From CADEFQ01 sp050249415 (GTDB lineage Bacteria > Pseudomonadota > Gammaproteobacteria > Steroidobacterales > Steroidobacteraceae): a stretch of DNA of 64,000 nt. The notes under the pieces were generated by a model that was given only the letters and a program-made list of their open reading frames with translations, had not been told where the DNA came from and did not search any database. The translations under genes and the position numbers were made by a program. This document shows positions 49,840 through 58,395 of this stretch, piece after piece; the stretch's first letter is position 1, and each line of letters begins with the position of its first letter. The stretch is from positions 62,001 through 126,000 of the forward strand of contig JBFWQO010000007.1 in NCBI GenBank assembly GCA_050249415.1. The letters run 5' to 3'.

Positions 49840-51192
49840 GTGGCGACCACGACCAGCAATCCGGCGGCCATGCTCGGCGATGCGGCTCGCGTAGGCGAGA
49901 TCCGCAGCCGTGTGCTGTTCCTGATCGGTGCGCTGATCGTGTATCGCATCGGCACGTTCATTCCGGTTCCCGGCATCGACCCGGGCGCGGTCGCGCGTTT
50001 CTTCGACGACCAGTCGAGCACGATCCTCGGCATCGTCAACATGTTCTCGGGCGGTGCGCTCGAGCGCCTGTCGATCTTCGCGATGGGTGTGATGCCGTAC
50101 ATTTCGGCGTCGATCATCGTGCAGATGATGTCGATGGTGCTGCCCTCGTTCGTCGAGATCAGGAAGGAAGGCGAGTCGGGTCGCCGCCGGCTGTCGCAGA
50201 TCACGCGTTACGGCACGCTCGGCCTCGGCGTCGTGCAGTCGTTCGCCGCCGCGATGGCGCTGCAGAACGGCGGCATGGCGCTCGGCGGCGGCGGCTGGCA
50301 GTTCCTGTTCACCGCGACCGTCACGATGACGACCGGCACGATGTTCCTGATGTGGCTCGGCGAGCAGATGACCGAGCGCGGGGTCGGCAACGGCATCTCG
50401 ATGCTGATTCTCGCCGGTATCGTCGCGGGGCTGCCGGGTGCGGTCGGCCGCACGGTCGAGGCGGTCAACACCGGCGAGATGTCGGGCCCGTTCGCGCTGC
50501 TGCTCGTGATCCTGATCGTCGGCGTGACCGCGTTCTGCGTCTACGTGGAGCGTGCCCAGCGGCGCATCGCCGTGAACTATGCGAAGCGCCAGGTCGGGCG
50601 GCGCATGTACGCGGGCCAGAGCACGCACCTGCCGTTCAAGCTGAACATGTCGGGCGTGATCCCGCCGATCTTCGCGTCGAGCCTGCTGCTGTTCCCGGCG
50701 ACGGTCGCGAGTTTCGCGGGCACCGGCACCTCGACGGCCGCCTCCGTGCTGCAGCAGGTCGCGGCGGCGCTCGGCTACGGCCAGCCGCTGCACCTCGTGC
50801 TGTACGCGGGCCTGATCTTCTTCTTCTGCTTCTTCTACACGGCGCTCGTGTTCAACGCACGCGATACCGCCGACAACCTGAAGAAGCAGGGCGCGTTCAT
50901 TCCGGGCATCCGCCCTGGGCAGCAGACCGGCGAGTACATCGACAAGGTGCTCACGCGGCTCACGCTGTGGGGCGCGCTGTACGTCACCGGCGTGTGCCTG
51001 CTGCCCGAGATCCTGATCTCCTCGCAGGGCGTGCCATTCCAGTTCGGCGGCACCTCGCTGCTGATCGTCGTGGTCGTGGTCATGGACTTCATCGCGCAGC
51101 TGCAGGCTCACATGATGTCCCACCACTATCCGGGCCTTCTGAAGAAGGCGAACCTGCTGGGCTACGGGCGCGGCGGCGCGCCACAGGGTTGA
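49840..51192 (+). CDS. secY: Protein translocase channel subunit SecY
   Basis: A 450-residue inner-membrane protein with ten hydrophobic segments. PGIDPGAVARFF in the first periplasmic loop, LGVMPY-type IFAMGVMPYISASIIVQM (plug and second helix) and GMFLMWLGEQMTERGVGNGI-like sequence are present. It pairs with SecE (22239). It starts at GTG 49840, 3 bases after rplO. Confidence 0.97.
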   Translation: MATTTSNPAAMLGDAARVGEIRSRVLFLIGALIVYRIGTFIPVPGIDPGAVARFFDDQSSTILGIVNMFSGGALERLSIFAMGVMPYISASIIVQMMSMVLPSFVEIRKEGESGRRRLSQITRYGTLGLGVVQSFAAAMALQNGGMALGGGGWQFLFTATVTMTTGTMFLMWLGEQMTERGVGNGISMLILAGIVAGLPGAVGRTVEAVNTGEMSGPFALLLVILIVGVTAFCVYVERAQRRIAVNYAKRQVGRRMYAGQSTHLPFKLNMSGVIPPIFASSLLLFPATVASFAGTGTSTAASVLQQVAAALGYGQPLHLVLYAGLIFFFCFFYTALVFNARDTADNLKKQGAFIPGIRPGQQTGEYIDKVLTRLTLWGALYVTGVCLLPEILISSQGVPFQFGGTSLLIVVVVVMDFIAQLQAHMMSHHYPGLLKKANLLGYGRGGAPQG

Positions 51193-51195
51193 GTC

Positions 51196-51309
51196 ATGAA
51201 AGTCAGACCTTCGGTCAGAAAGATTTGCAAGAACTGCAAAGTCGTACGGCGTCGCGGCGTGGTGTACATCATCTGCTCCGACGTCCGCCACAAGCAGCGG
51301 CAAGGGTAA
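51196..51309 (+). CDS. rpmJ: 50S ribosomal protein L36 (zinc-binding form)
   Basis: A 37-residue protein starting MKVRPSVRKICKNCKVVRRR. C11, C14, C27 and H32 form the zinc ribbon of the C+ type. It lies 3 bases after secY and 4 before rpsM, the normal gammaproteobacterial position. Confidence 0.95.
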   Translation: MKVRPSVRKICKNCKVVRRRGVVYIICSDVRHKQRQG

Positions 51310-51313
51310 GCAC

Positions 51314-51694
51314 ATGGCACGTATAGCGGGCATCAACATCCCGATGAACAAGCACGTGTGGATCGGGCTCACGCACATCTACGGCATGGGCCGCTCGCGT
51401 TCGCGCGCGGTCTGCGAGGCCGCGGGCGTCGATCCGGGCACACGCGTCAAGGACCTGACCGAGGCGGAGATCAATGCGATCCGCTCGGCGATCGCGAAGG
51501 CGCCGGTCGAGGGCGACCTGCGTCGCGAGGTCTCGATGAACATCAAGCGCCTGATGGACCTCGGTGCCTACCGCGGCTTCCGTCATCGCAAGGGCCTGCC
51601 GGTCCGCGGCCAGCGCACGCGCACGAACGCGCGCACGCGCAAGGGCCCGCGCAAGCAGGCGGTCAAGCTGAACGCACCTCCGGGCAAGGCATAA
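51314..51694 (+). CDS. rpsM: 30S ribosomal protein S13
   Basis: A 126-residue head protein at the intersubunit bridge. MARIAGINIPMNKHVWIGLT and RGQRTRTNARTRKGP are signatures. It is the first gene of the alpha group. Confidence 0.97.
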   Translation: MARIAGINIPMNKHVWIGLTHIYGMGRSRSRAVCEAAGVDPGTRVKDLTEAEINAIRSAIAKAPVEGDLRREVSMNIKRLMDLGAYRGFRHRKGLPVRGQRTRTNARTRKGPRKQAVKLNAPPGKA

Positions 51695-51697
51695 GAC

Positions 51698-52108
51698 ATG
51701 GCTGAAACGAAGCAGCAGACGGCGGCGGCGGGCGCGAAAAAGCCGAAGAAGGCACGCAAGAACGTGCTGGACGGCATCGCGCACATCCACGCGTCGTTCA
51801 ACAACACGATCATCACGATCACCGATCGCCAGGGCAACACGCTCTCGTGGGCGACATCGGGCGGCTGCGGCTTTCGCGGTTCGCGCAAGAGCACGCCGTT
51901 CGCCGCACAGGTGGCCGCCGAGAAGGCGGGCACCGCGGCGCAGGAGCACGGCCTGAAGAACGTCGAAGTACGCGTCGGCGGCCCCGGCCCCGGCCGCGAG
52001 TCCGCCGTGCGCGCGCTGAACGCCTGCGGCCTCAAGATCACCAGCATCGCGGACGTCACGCCGATCCCGCACAACGGCTGCCGCCCGCCGAAGAAGCGGC
52101 GCGTCTGA
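51698..52108 (+). CDS. rpsK: 30S ribosomal protein S11
   Basis: A 136-residue platform protein. GIAHIHASFNNTIITITDRQ and PIPHNGCRPPKKRRV are conserved. The N-terminus is slightly longer than in E. coli (129). Confidence 0.97.
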   Translation: MAETKQQTAAAGAKKPKKARKNVLDGIAHIHASFNNTIITITDRQGNTLSWATSGGCGFRGSRKSTPFAAQVAAEKAGTAAQEHGLKNVEVRVGGPGPGRESAVRALNACGLKITSIADVTPIPHNGCRPPKKRRV

Positions 52109-52128
52109 CCGACGGAGGACAACGATAC

Positions 52129-52752
52129 ATGGCACGTTACACCGGCCCGAAGTGCAAGCTCGCCCGCCGCGAGGGCACCGACCTATTCCTGAAAAGCGGC
52201 GTGAAGCCGCTCGAGAACAAGTGCAAGTTCACGGTGCCCCCGGGCGGCGTGAAGAGCGAGCGTCGCCAGCGCCTCTCGGACTACGGCACGCAGCTGCGCG
52301 AGAAGCAGAAGCTGCGCCGCATGTACGGGGTGCTCGAGCGCCAGTTCTCGAACTACTACACGCTGGCCGCGAGCCGCAAGGGCGCCACCGGCGAGAACCT
52401 GCTGAAGCTGCTCGAATGCCGGCTCGACAACGTCGTGTACCGGATGGGCTTCGCGGCGACGCGGGCCGAGGCGCGCCAGCTCGTCGCGCACAAGGGCATC
52501 GACGTCAACGACGAGGCGGTCACGATCGCCTCGTACCAGGTCAAGGCGGGAGACGTGGTGCAGGTGCGCGAGAAGGCGCGCAAGCAGCTGCGCATCCAGA
52601 ACGCGATGCAGATCGCCTCACAGGTCGGTCTGCCGGAATGGGTCGAGGTCAACGACAAGGAGATGAAGGGCGTGTTCAAGGCCGTGCCCGGCCGCGAAGA
52701 CGTGCTCCCTGACATCAACGAAAACCTCGTTGTCGAGCTCTACTCGAAATAA
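52129..52752 (+). CDS. rpsD: 30S ribosomal protein S4
   Basis: A 207-residue assembly initiator with an S4 domain (RLDNVVYRMGFAATRAEARQ). In E. coli it represses the alpha operon. It starts at ATG 52129 after GGAGG. Confidence 0.97.
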   Translation: MARYTGPKCKLARREGTDLFLKSGVKPLENKCKFTVPPGGVKSERRQRLSDYGTQLREKQKLRRMYGVLERQFSNYYTLAASRKGATGENLLKLLECRLDNVVYRMGFAATRAEARQLVAHKGIDVNDEAVTIASYQVKAGDVVQVREKARKQLRIQNAMQIASQVGLPEWVEVNDKEMKGVFKAVPGREDVLPDINENLVVELYSK

Positions 52753-52763
52753 AGGTGGTAGTC

Positions 52764-53771
52764 ATGCAAGGATCGGTCAGCGAATTTCTGAAGCCTCGCG
52801 TCGTCAAGGTTCAGCCGCTCGCGCCGCGCCAGGCGCGTGTCGTGATCGAGCCGTTCGAACGCGGCTTCGGCCACACGCTCGGCAATGCGCTGCGGCGCGT
52901 GCTGCTGTCGTCGATGCCTGGCGCCGCGATCACGGAAGCCGAGATCGACGGCGTGCTGCACGAGTACACGAGCATCGAGGGCGTGCAGGAAGACGTCGTC
53001 GACGTGCTGCTCAACCTGAAGCAGGTGGCGCTGCGCATGCACACGCGCGACAGCGCCGAACTGCGCCTGTCGAAGAAGGGCCCGGGCCCGGTCACGGCCG
53101 GCGATATCCAGACGGACCACGACATCGAGGTCGTGAACCCCGAACTCGTGATCGCCAACCTGACGAAGGCCGGCGAGCTGACGATGACGCTGCGCGTCGA
53201 GCGTGGCCGCGGCTATCGCCCGGCCGTGCAGCGCGCCGCGTTCGAGGAGCAGTCGCGCCCGATCGGCCGCCTGCAGCTCGATGCGTCGTTCAGCCCGATC
53301 CGTCGCGTGACCTATGCGGTCGACGCGGCGCGCGTCGAGCAGCGCACCGACCTCGACAAGCTGGTGATCGACATCGAGACGAACGGCACGATCGACGCCG
53401 AAGAGGCGATCCGTCGCGCGGGCAGCATCCTGAAGGACCAGTTGTCGGTGTTCGTCGACCTGCAGGGCGAGGAGGAGTCGGCCGCGAAGGTCTCCGAGAT
53501 GCAGTTCGACCCGATCCTGATGCGCCCCGTGGACGAGCTCGAGCTCACGGTGCGCAGCGCCAACTGCCTCAAGGCCGAGAACATCCACTACATCGGCGAT
53601 CTCGTGCAGCGCACGGAAGTGGAACTGCTGCGCACGCCGAACCTCGGCAAGAAATCGCTCACCGAGATCAAGGAAGTGCTGCAGAGCCACGGCCTCATGC
53701 TCGGCATGCGGATCGACGGCTGGCCGCCGACTGCCCTGAAGCACGACGAAGAGCGCGGCATCACGCTGTAA
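52764..53771 (+). CDS. rpoA: DNA-directed RNA polymerase subunit alpha
   Basis: A 335-residue protein. The N-terminal assembly domain carries ERGFGHTLGNALRRVLLSSM. The C-terminal domain has ANCLKAENIHYIGDLVQRTE and LLRTPNLGKKSLTEIKEVL, which contact UP elements and activators. ATG 52764 gives the standard MQGSVSEFLKPR start. Confidence 0.98.
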   Translation: MQGSVSEFLKPRVVKVQPLAPRQARVVIEPFERGFGHTLGNALRRVLLSSMPGAAITEAEIDGVLHEYTSIEGVQEDVVDVLLNLKQVALRMHTRDSAELRLSKKGPGPVTAGDIQTDHDIEVVNPELVIANLTKAGELTMTLRVERGRGYRPAVQRAAFEEQSRPIGRLQLDASFSPIRRVTYAVDAARVEQRTDLDKLVIDIETNGTIDAEEAIRRAGSILKDQLSVFVDLQGEEESAAKVSEMQFDPILMRPVDELELTVRSANCLKAENIHYIGDLVQRTEVELLRTPNLGKKSLTEIKEVLQSHGLMLGMRIDGWPPTALKHDEERGITL

Positions 53772-53792
53772 GAGTCGAAGGAAGAGAAGTCC

Positions 53793-54308
53793 ATGCGTCA
53801 CAACCTTTCCGGACGGCAGCTGTCGCGCAACAGCCCGCATCGCCAGGCGATGCTGCGCAACATGAGCGTATCGCTGCTCCGGCACGAAACCATCCGCACC
53901 ACGCTGCCGAAGGCGAAGGAGCTGCGCCGCGTCGTCGAGCCGCTGATCACGCTCGCGAAGAGCGATTCGCACGCCAATCGTCGCCTCGCCTTCTCGCGCC
54001 TGCGCGATGCGGTGGTCGTCGACAAGCTGTTCGCGGACCTCGGCCCGCGCTTCAAGACGCGCCCGGGCGGCTATACCCGCATCCTGCACATGATGCCGCG
54101 GCCGGGCGATTCGGCGCCGATGGCGCTGATGCAGCTGGTCGACGGCCCGGGTGAGGCCGCGCCGGCGGCCGGCACGGACGAGCCGGCGGCGAAGAAGGCG
54201 AAGGCCGCGAAGAAGAAGGCACCCGCGAAGAAGGCGGCCAGGCCCGCCAAGGCGGAGACGGAGGCTGCTCCGAAGAAGGCGGCGAAAAAGAAGGCCAGGA
54301 GCAAATAG
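53793..54308 (+). CDS. rplQ: 50S ribosomal protein L17 with long Lys/Ala-rich tail
   Basis: A 171-residue protein. The core (MRHNLSGRQLSRNSPHRQAM to about residue 120) is normal. A tail of about 45 residues rich in Lys, Ala and Pro (KKAKAAKKKAPAKKAA) extends beyond E. coli L17 (127). The tail looks like a histone H1-type basic extension. It is the last gene of the superoperon. Confidence 0.96.
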   Translation: MRHNLSGRQLSRNSPHRQAMLRNMSVSLLRHETIRTTLPKAKELRRVVEPLITLAKSDSHANRRLAFSRLRDAVVVDKLFADLGPRFKTRPGGYTRILHMMPRPGDSAPMALMQLVDGPGEAAPAAGTDEPAAKKAKAAKKKAPAKKAARPAKAETEAAPKKAAKKKARSK

Positions 54309-54334
54309 CAGACAGCGTATAGCTGATAGTCAGA
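54307..54334 (+). repeat. Heptamer repeat element, left half, after rplQ
   Basis: AGCAGAC, AGCGTAT, AGCTGAT and AGTCAGA, exact 7-bp steps beginning in the rplQ stop codon. A terminator hairpin follows in place of the right arm. Confidence 0.68.
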
Positions 54335-54341
54335 GAAGAAG

Positions 54342-54366
54342 AAGCCCGGGGCGTGCCGGGCTTTTT
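54342..54366 (+). terminator. Intrinsic terminator of the ribosomal superoperon
   Basis: AAGCCCGG and CCGGGCTT form an 8-bp stem with loop GGCGTG, followed by TTTC. It is the clearest Rho-independent terminator in the window, 34 bases after rplQ. Confidence 0.9.
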
Positions 54367-54474
54367 CGTTGGCGCGCCGGCGAGCCCCCACCCGGGAGCC
54401 TGGCGCGTCAATGCCCCGCGACGGGGCGATTCACGGGTATCCTCCAGGGCGGCACAACAACAAAGGAGTGCGCC

Positions 54475-54870
54475 ATGGGCCTTGCTTCGGAATTCAAGGA
54501 ATTCGCCATGAAGGGCAGCGTCATCGACCTCGCGGTCGGTGTCGTGGTCGGTGCGGCTTTCGGCAAAATCGTCTCGTCGCTGGTCGCGGATGTCATCATG
54601 CCGCCGATCGGCATGGCGGTGGGGGGCGTCAATTTCAGTGACCTCGCCGTCAATCTCGGCGCGGCCCCGGACGGCTCGGCCGTGGTGCTGAAGTACGGCG
54701 TTTTCCTGCAGACCATCTTCGATTTCATGATCATTGCCCTGGCGCTCTTCATGGCGATCAAGCTGATCAACAAGCTGAAACGGCCCGATCCCGCGGCGCC
54801 GCCGCCGCCGCCGCCACGGGACGAGGTGCTGCTCGGGGAAATCCGCGACCTGCTCAAGAAAGGGTCCTGA
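54475..54870 (+). CDS. mscL: Large-conductance mechanosensitive channel MscL
   Basis: A 131-residue inner-membrane protein. MGLASEFKEFAMKGSVIDLA and VGVVVGAAFGKIVSSLVADV form TM1 with its glycine-rich gate; TM2 is FLQTIFDFMIIALALFMAI. A short proline linker leads to the C-terminal helix. It opens under high membrane tension to release solutes. AAGGAG precedes ATG 54475. Its end overlaps the convergent pepQ by 17 bases. Confidence 0.96.
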   Translation: MGLASEFKEFAMKGSVIDLAVGVVVGAAFGKIVSSLVADVIMPPIGMAVGGVNFSDLAVNLGAAPDGSAVVLKYGVFLQTIFDFMIIALALFMAIKLINKLKRPDPAAPPPPPPRDEVLLGEIRDLLKKGS

Positions 54871-56179
54871 ACGCCTCACGTGTCAGGTTTTCGCAGCCGG
54901 AGGCCGTGACCGCGAGGTTGTCCTCGATCCGGATGCCGCCGAACGGGGCGAACTGCGCCACGCGCGCCCAGTCGATGTGGCGCGCGTGGCTGTTCGCCCG
55001 GGCGGCCGCGAGCAGCGAATCGATGAAGTAGAGCCCGGGCTCCATGGTCACGACGCAGCCTTCTTCGAGGACACGCGTCAGGCGCAGGTTCGGATGGCCC
55101 GGCGGACGTGGGATCTCGCCGCCTTCGGGCGAGGCGAGCGTGCCGCCCACATCGTGCACCTGCAGGCCGAGGAGGTGGCCGAGGCCGTGCGGCAGGAATA
55201 CGCCGGAGAGGCCGGTGTCGACCGCTGCCTCGGCATCGAGCGTGATGAGGCCGCTGTCGTGCAGCAGTTCGGCGACGAGACGATGGGCCGTGAGGTGCAG
55301 GTCGCGCCAGTCCACCCCGGCACGCACACCGGCACAGAGCGCGAGTTGCACGTCGTCCATCCGGCCGACGAGTGCCGCGAAGTCCGGGTCGCTGTGTGAA
55401 TAGGTGCGGGTGATGTCGGACCCGTAGCACGCGAATGTCGCCCCCGCGTCGATCAGCATCGAATGGTGCTCCGCGGGCGGGCGGCGCTCGAGCACCTGGT
55501 AGTGCAGCACCGCCCCGCCGGCGTTGAGCGCGATGATCGGGTTGTACGGCAGTTCCTGCTCGCGCACGGCGATCGAGGCCATGTATGCGAGCGCGATGCC
55601 GTACTCGCTCTCCCCGGACTCGAACGCCCGTGCCGCGGCCGTGTGCGCGCGGGCGCCGAGGCGGTTCGCCGCGCGCAGGCAGGCGATCTCGTAGGGTGTC
55701 TTGCGCGCCCGTCCGTAATCGAGGCGGGTGAGGAGCGGGGCGGGATTCACGGCCGCGAAACCCCAGTCGTCGAATCCGGCTGCGTCACCGATGAAGGCCG
55801 CGCGAGCCGGGTCCGGGATCGCCGCGCGCGCGGCCGCCCGGTCCCTGACCGGCTCGATGTCGAAGGCGCCCGTCCACCAGCTGTCGGGCAATGGCGACGG
55901 TTTGTGCCAGTAGTCGTCCGGGCGGTTGAAGAGGAGGCGTGGGCGGCGACCCGGCTGCACGAGGACGAAACAGTCGGGGTTGTCCGCGAGCGGCGCCCAG
56001 AGCTTGAATGCGGCGTGCGCCTTGAACGGATAGTGGTAGTCGTCGAAATCGACTCCCTTGAGGCCCCCGGAATGCAGGACGAGGGCGTCATAGCCGCAGG
56101 CCGCGAGGGCCCCGGAAGTGGCCGCCCCGACAGCCTCGAGGTGGGAGGGGAACAACTCGTCGAGCGCGTCAGGCTGCAT
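54854..56179 (-). CDS. pepQ: Xaa-Pro dipeptidase PepQ
   Basis: A 441-residue member of the pita-bread metallopeptidases that cleaves dipeptides with C-terminal proline; some relatives hydrolyse organophosphates. Metal ligands: D244 (LIDAGATFA), D255 (GSDITRTYS), the His of LPHGLGHLLGLQVHD, the Glu of VTMEPGLYFI and of RIEDNLAV. The length matches E. coli PepQ (443). ATG 56179 was chosen; the frame open to 56698 runs antisense through the next gene. Confidence 0.93.
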   Translation of the reverse strand: MQPDALDELFPSHLEAVGAATSGALAACGYDALVLHSGGLKGVDFDDYHYPFKAHAAFKLWAPLADNPDCFVLVQPGRRPRLLFNRPDDYWHKPSPLPDSWWTGAFDIEPVRDRAAARAAIPDPARAAFIGDAAGFDDWGFAAVNPAPLLTRLDYGRARKTPYEIACLRAANRLGARAHTAAARAFESGESEYGIALAYMASIAVREQELPYNPIIALNAGGAVLHYQVLERRPPAEHHSMLIDAGATFACYGSDITRTYSHSDPDFAALVGRMDDVQLALCAGVRAGVDWRDLHLTAHRLVAELLHDSGLITLDAEAAVDTGLSGVFLPHGLGHLLGLQVHDVGGTLASPEGGEIPRPPGHPNLRLTRVLEEGCVVTMEPGLYFIDSLLAAARANSHARHIDWARVAQFAPFGGIRIEDNLAVTASGCENLTREAFRTLS

Positions 56180-56237
56180 GGGCGTGTCTCGTAGGCGGAT
56201 TCTGACGGCCGCGATGGGCCGACAGGCGGTTCCGTGC

Positions 56238-56266
56238 TGTTTCAAAAGATTTCCGGACTCTATAGA
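56238..56266 (+). promoter_or_regulatory. Possible promoter of the Ala-rich lipoprotein
   Basis: TATAGA (56261-56266) within TATAGAAT, in an unusually AT-rich stretch, with a weak TGTTTC -35 (56238-56243) 17 bases upstream. It lies about 77 bases before the lipoprotein ATG. Confidence 0.35.
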
Positions 56267-56342
56267 ATTTGCCGCGGCGATGAAAATCGCGTGATCTGTC
56301 TCATATTCAACCACTCTCGCTTCTCTTCTGGGGTATCGATCA

Positions 56343-56660
56343 ATGAAGACGAAACTTGCTTTTGGCGCCCTCCTGGCGGCGCTCGTTCTGACCGCGTGCA
56401 GCAAGCCGGCCGACACGGCCGCTCCGGCTGCCGACGCCGCCGCCGACGCGGCTGCTGCAGCGACCGATGCGGCGACGGATGCGGCCAGCGTCGCGACGGA
56501 CGCTGCGACCGACGCCGCCGGCGCGGCCGCCGATGCGGCGGCCGGTGCTGCGACGGATGCGGCCAATGCGGCGGCCGGCGCTGCGACGGACGCTGCCAAC
56601 GCGGCGGCTGGCGCTGCGACGGATGCTGCCAACGCGGCGGCCGAAGAGGTGAAGAAGTAA
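56343..56660 (+). CDS. Alanine-rich repeat lipoprotein
   Basis: A 105-residue protein: lipoprotein signal MKTKLAFGALLAALVLTACS (lipobox LTAC, Cys19), then over 80 residues almost only Ala, Asp and Thr, ending EEVKK. The second half contains three 11-residue repeats close to AAGAATDAANA. The composition predicts a long helix or coiled coil tethered to a membrane, somewhat like the small Lpp-type and E. coli YgdR-like lipoproteins in size, though not homologous on sight. Its role is unknown; a spacer or peptidoglycan-linking function is speculation. Confidence 0.75.
   Translation: MKTKLAFGALLAALVLTACSKPADTAAPAADAAADAAAAATDAATDAASVATDAATDAAGAAADAAAGAATDAANAAAGAATDAANAAAGAATDAANAAAEEVKK
56538..56636 (+). 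repeat. Three 33-bp tandem repeats inside the lipoprotein gene
   Basis: Units 56538-56570, 56571-56603 and 56604-56636 begin GCGGCCGG(T/C)GCT or GCGGCTGGCGCT and differ at a few third positions. They encode 11 residues each, so copy-number change would keep the frame. Confidence 0.85.
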
Positions 56661-56700
56661 TTCGAGAGAATTGCTCTTCTCCCGAGCCCTAGGCTCACCC

Positions 56701-56739
56701 GAGGCCCGGCTGGCGAGTCACATCGCCTGTCCGGGCCTC
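56701..56739 (+). terminator. Nested hairpin after the Ala-rich lipoprotein
   Basis: Outer stem GAGGCCCGG and CCGGGCCTC, inner stem GGCGA and TCGCC around GTCACA. It sits 40 bases after the stop, with no strong T-run, and separates the gene from the GNAT gene 20 bases on. Confidence 0.65.
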
Positions 56740-56758
56740 GTCATCTGGAGAGTGCGGT

Positions 56759-57280
56759 TTGTCGGTGACGGTAAGGGACGCACGCGCCTCGGCGCTCGAC
56801 AGACGCTGGATCGAAAGCGTCTTTCGCGAATACCTCGACGATCTCGCGCCGCTCAACACGGGCGTCTTCCCCGCGCTCGGTGAAGTGGGTCATCGCGAGC
56901 CCGACCAGCTCGCCCGCTGGTTCGCGGATTCGAGCGCGCGCATCCTGACGATCTGCAAGTCCTCGGCGCCGGTCGGTTTCGCGATGGTCCTTCCGGGTCG
57001 CGCGACCCCGGGGCGCCCGGCGGCCGATTTCCACATGGCGGAGTTCTTCATCGCGCGCGCGTACCGGCGCCTCGGCATCGGCCACAGCGCGGCGGCCCTG
57101 ATCCTCGACCGCTTCGCCGGGCGTTGGGACGTGCTCGAGTACCTGCGCAATCCGGGCGCGGTGAAATTCTGGCGTCGCGTCGTGTCCGATTACACGCGCG
57201 GCGACTACGAGGAACGTGTCGCGAACGGCGAAGTGCGACAATCGTTCCGCTCAGGCCCGTCGCGCGCGCGCAGCGGCTGA
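56759..57280 (+). CDS. GNAT-family N-acetyltransferase
   Basis: A 173-residue protein with GNAT motif A: AEFFIARAYRRLGIGHSAAA, with the acetyl-CoA loop RRLGIG. The remaining sequence (SVFREYLDDLAPLNTG, EYLRNPGAVKFWRRVV) also fits the fold. The start is TTG 56759 with GGAG 8 bases upstream; GTG 56765 is an alternative. The substrate is unknown. It is convergent with the next gene, with one base between. Confidence 0.8.
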   Translation: MSVTVRDARASALDRRWIESVFREYLDDLAPLNTGVFPALGEVGHREPDQLARWFADSSARILTICKSSAPVGFAMVLPGRATPGRPAADFHMAEFFIARAYRRLGIGHSAAALILDRFAGRWDVLEYLRNPGAVKFWRRVVSDYTRGDYEERVANGEVRQSFRSGPSRARSG

Positions 57281-57281
57281 T

Positions 57282-58298
57282 TCAGGCGGCGGACAGGGCG
57301 CGCCGCATCGAACCGAAGCGGCGGCGGTACTGCGCGGGTGTCAATGCCACGCGGCGGCGGAACAGCCGCGAGAAGAACCCGGCGTCCTCGTAACCGACCG
57401 CGCTCGCGATCGACTCGATCGTCTCGCTGCCTGCCTCGAGCATCTGCTTGGCTTCCTCGAGTCGCAGCGTGTGCACGTATTCGAGCGGCGACATGCCGGT
57501 CGCCTGCCGAAAGCGGCGCTTGAACGAGCGGTCGGCGAGCCCCGACAGGCGCGCCATGGCCGCAACCGGCGCCGGCTCGCTGTAATGCCCGGCGATCCAG
57601 ATCTGGCAGCGCGCGATGATCGCGTCCTGCACCTGGCTCTTGCGCGCGAGGCACGCGTACGGTTGCTGGCCTATCTCGTGCCACTCGACGAGATTGATGC
57701 GCGCGGTCTGCATGGCGACCTGCGGGCCGGCGAGGCGCGCAATCAGGTACAGCGTCAGATCGAGCCATGAGGTGCCGCCGCCCGCCATGACGAGACGCTG
57801 ACCCTCCCCCGCGACGACCATCGCGCGCTGCGTGTGCACGTGGATGCCGTCGTACCGCGTGCGCAACGTGTCGGCATACGCCCAGTGCGTGGTCGCCTCC
57901 TCGCCGCGCAACAAGCCCGCCTCGGCGAGCAACAGCGCGCCGGAGCATGCGGTCGCGAGTATCGCGCCACGCGTGTGGCAGCGCCCGAGCCACGCAACTT
58001 CCGCGTCATAGCGGCCCGCGAGCGGCTGCGCAGGCGGAACGTTGAGTTCAGGGATGCAGACGACGTCGAAATCACACCCCTCGTCGAGGGTCGCCGCCGG
58101 CACGATCTGCACCCCGTTCGAGACACGCATCCCGCCGCGGCATCTGGCGACGATTGTCGGCTCGAGCAACTGCGGGCCGGGTGTGCCATCGACGATCAGC
58201 GGCCAGTCGCGCCCGGCCGACAGGAACAGGTCGAACATCCCGTACACGAGCGATGCCGTGGTCTCGGGAATCGCGAGTATCGCAATCCGTCCCCTCAT
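57282..58298 (-). CDS. GlxA-type transcriptional regulator (DJ-1/PfpI plus AraC helix-turn-helix)
   Basis: A 338-residue regulator. Residues about 1-190 are a DJ-1/PfpI-like domain (IAILAIPETTASLVYGMFDL, with ATACSGALLLAEAGLL holding the nucleophile-position Cys). The C-terminal AraC domain has PVAAMARLSGLADRSFKRRF and SVGYEDAGFFSRLFRR, the two helix-turn-helix units. Related proteins respond to small nitrogen or amine compounds. It is divergent from the hydroxylase-methyltransferase pair by 97 bases, so it may control that pair; that is inference. Confidence 0.88.
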   Translation of the reverse strand: MRGRIAILAIPETTASLVYGMFDLFLSAGRDWPLIVDGTPGPQLLEPTIVARCRGGMRVSNGVQIVPAATLDEGCDFDVVCIPELNVPPAQPLAGRYDAEVAWLGRCHTRGAILATACSGALLLAEAGLLRGEEATTHWAYADTLRTRYDGIHVHTQRAMVVAGEGQRLVMAGGGTSWLDLTLYLIARLAGPQVAMQTARINLVEWHEIGQQPYACLARKSQVQDAIIARCQIWIAGHYSEPAPVAAMARLSGLADRSFKRRFRQATGMSPLEYVHTLRLEEAKQMLEAGSETIESIASAVGYEDAGFFSRLFRRRVALTPAQYRRRFGSMRRALSAA

Positions 58299-58395
58299 GG
58301 CCGAAATGTCCGCTTCCTTGCCTGATCGGCTTTAGTCGACGACGGGCCGCTCCACTACGCTTCCTCGCCACTGAACCGGCGACAAGGACGATGCC

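Noticed and set aside
56538..56636. Possible CRISPR-like array
   Set aside because: The three units are contiguous, coding and without spacers.
54854..56698. Extension of pepQ upstream to 56698 giving a 614-residue protein
   Set aside because: The added part is the antisense of the Ala-rich lipoprotein repeats; PepQ has its normal length from ATG 56179.
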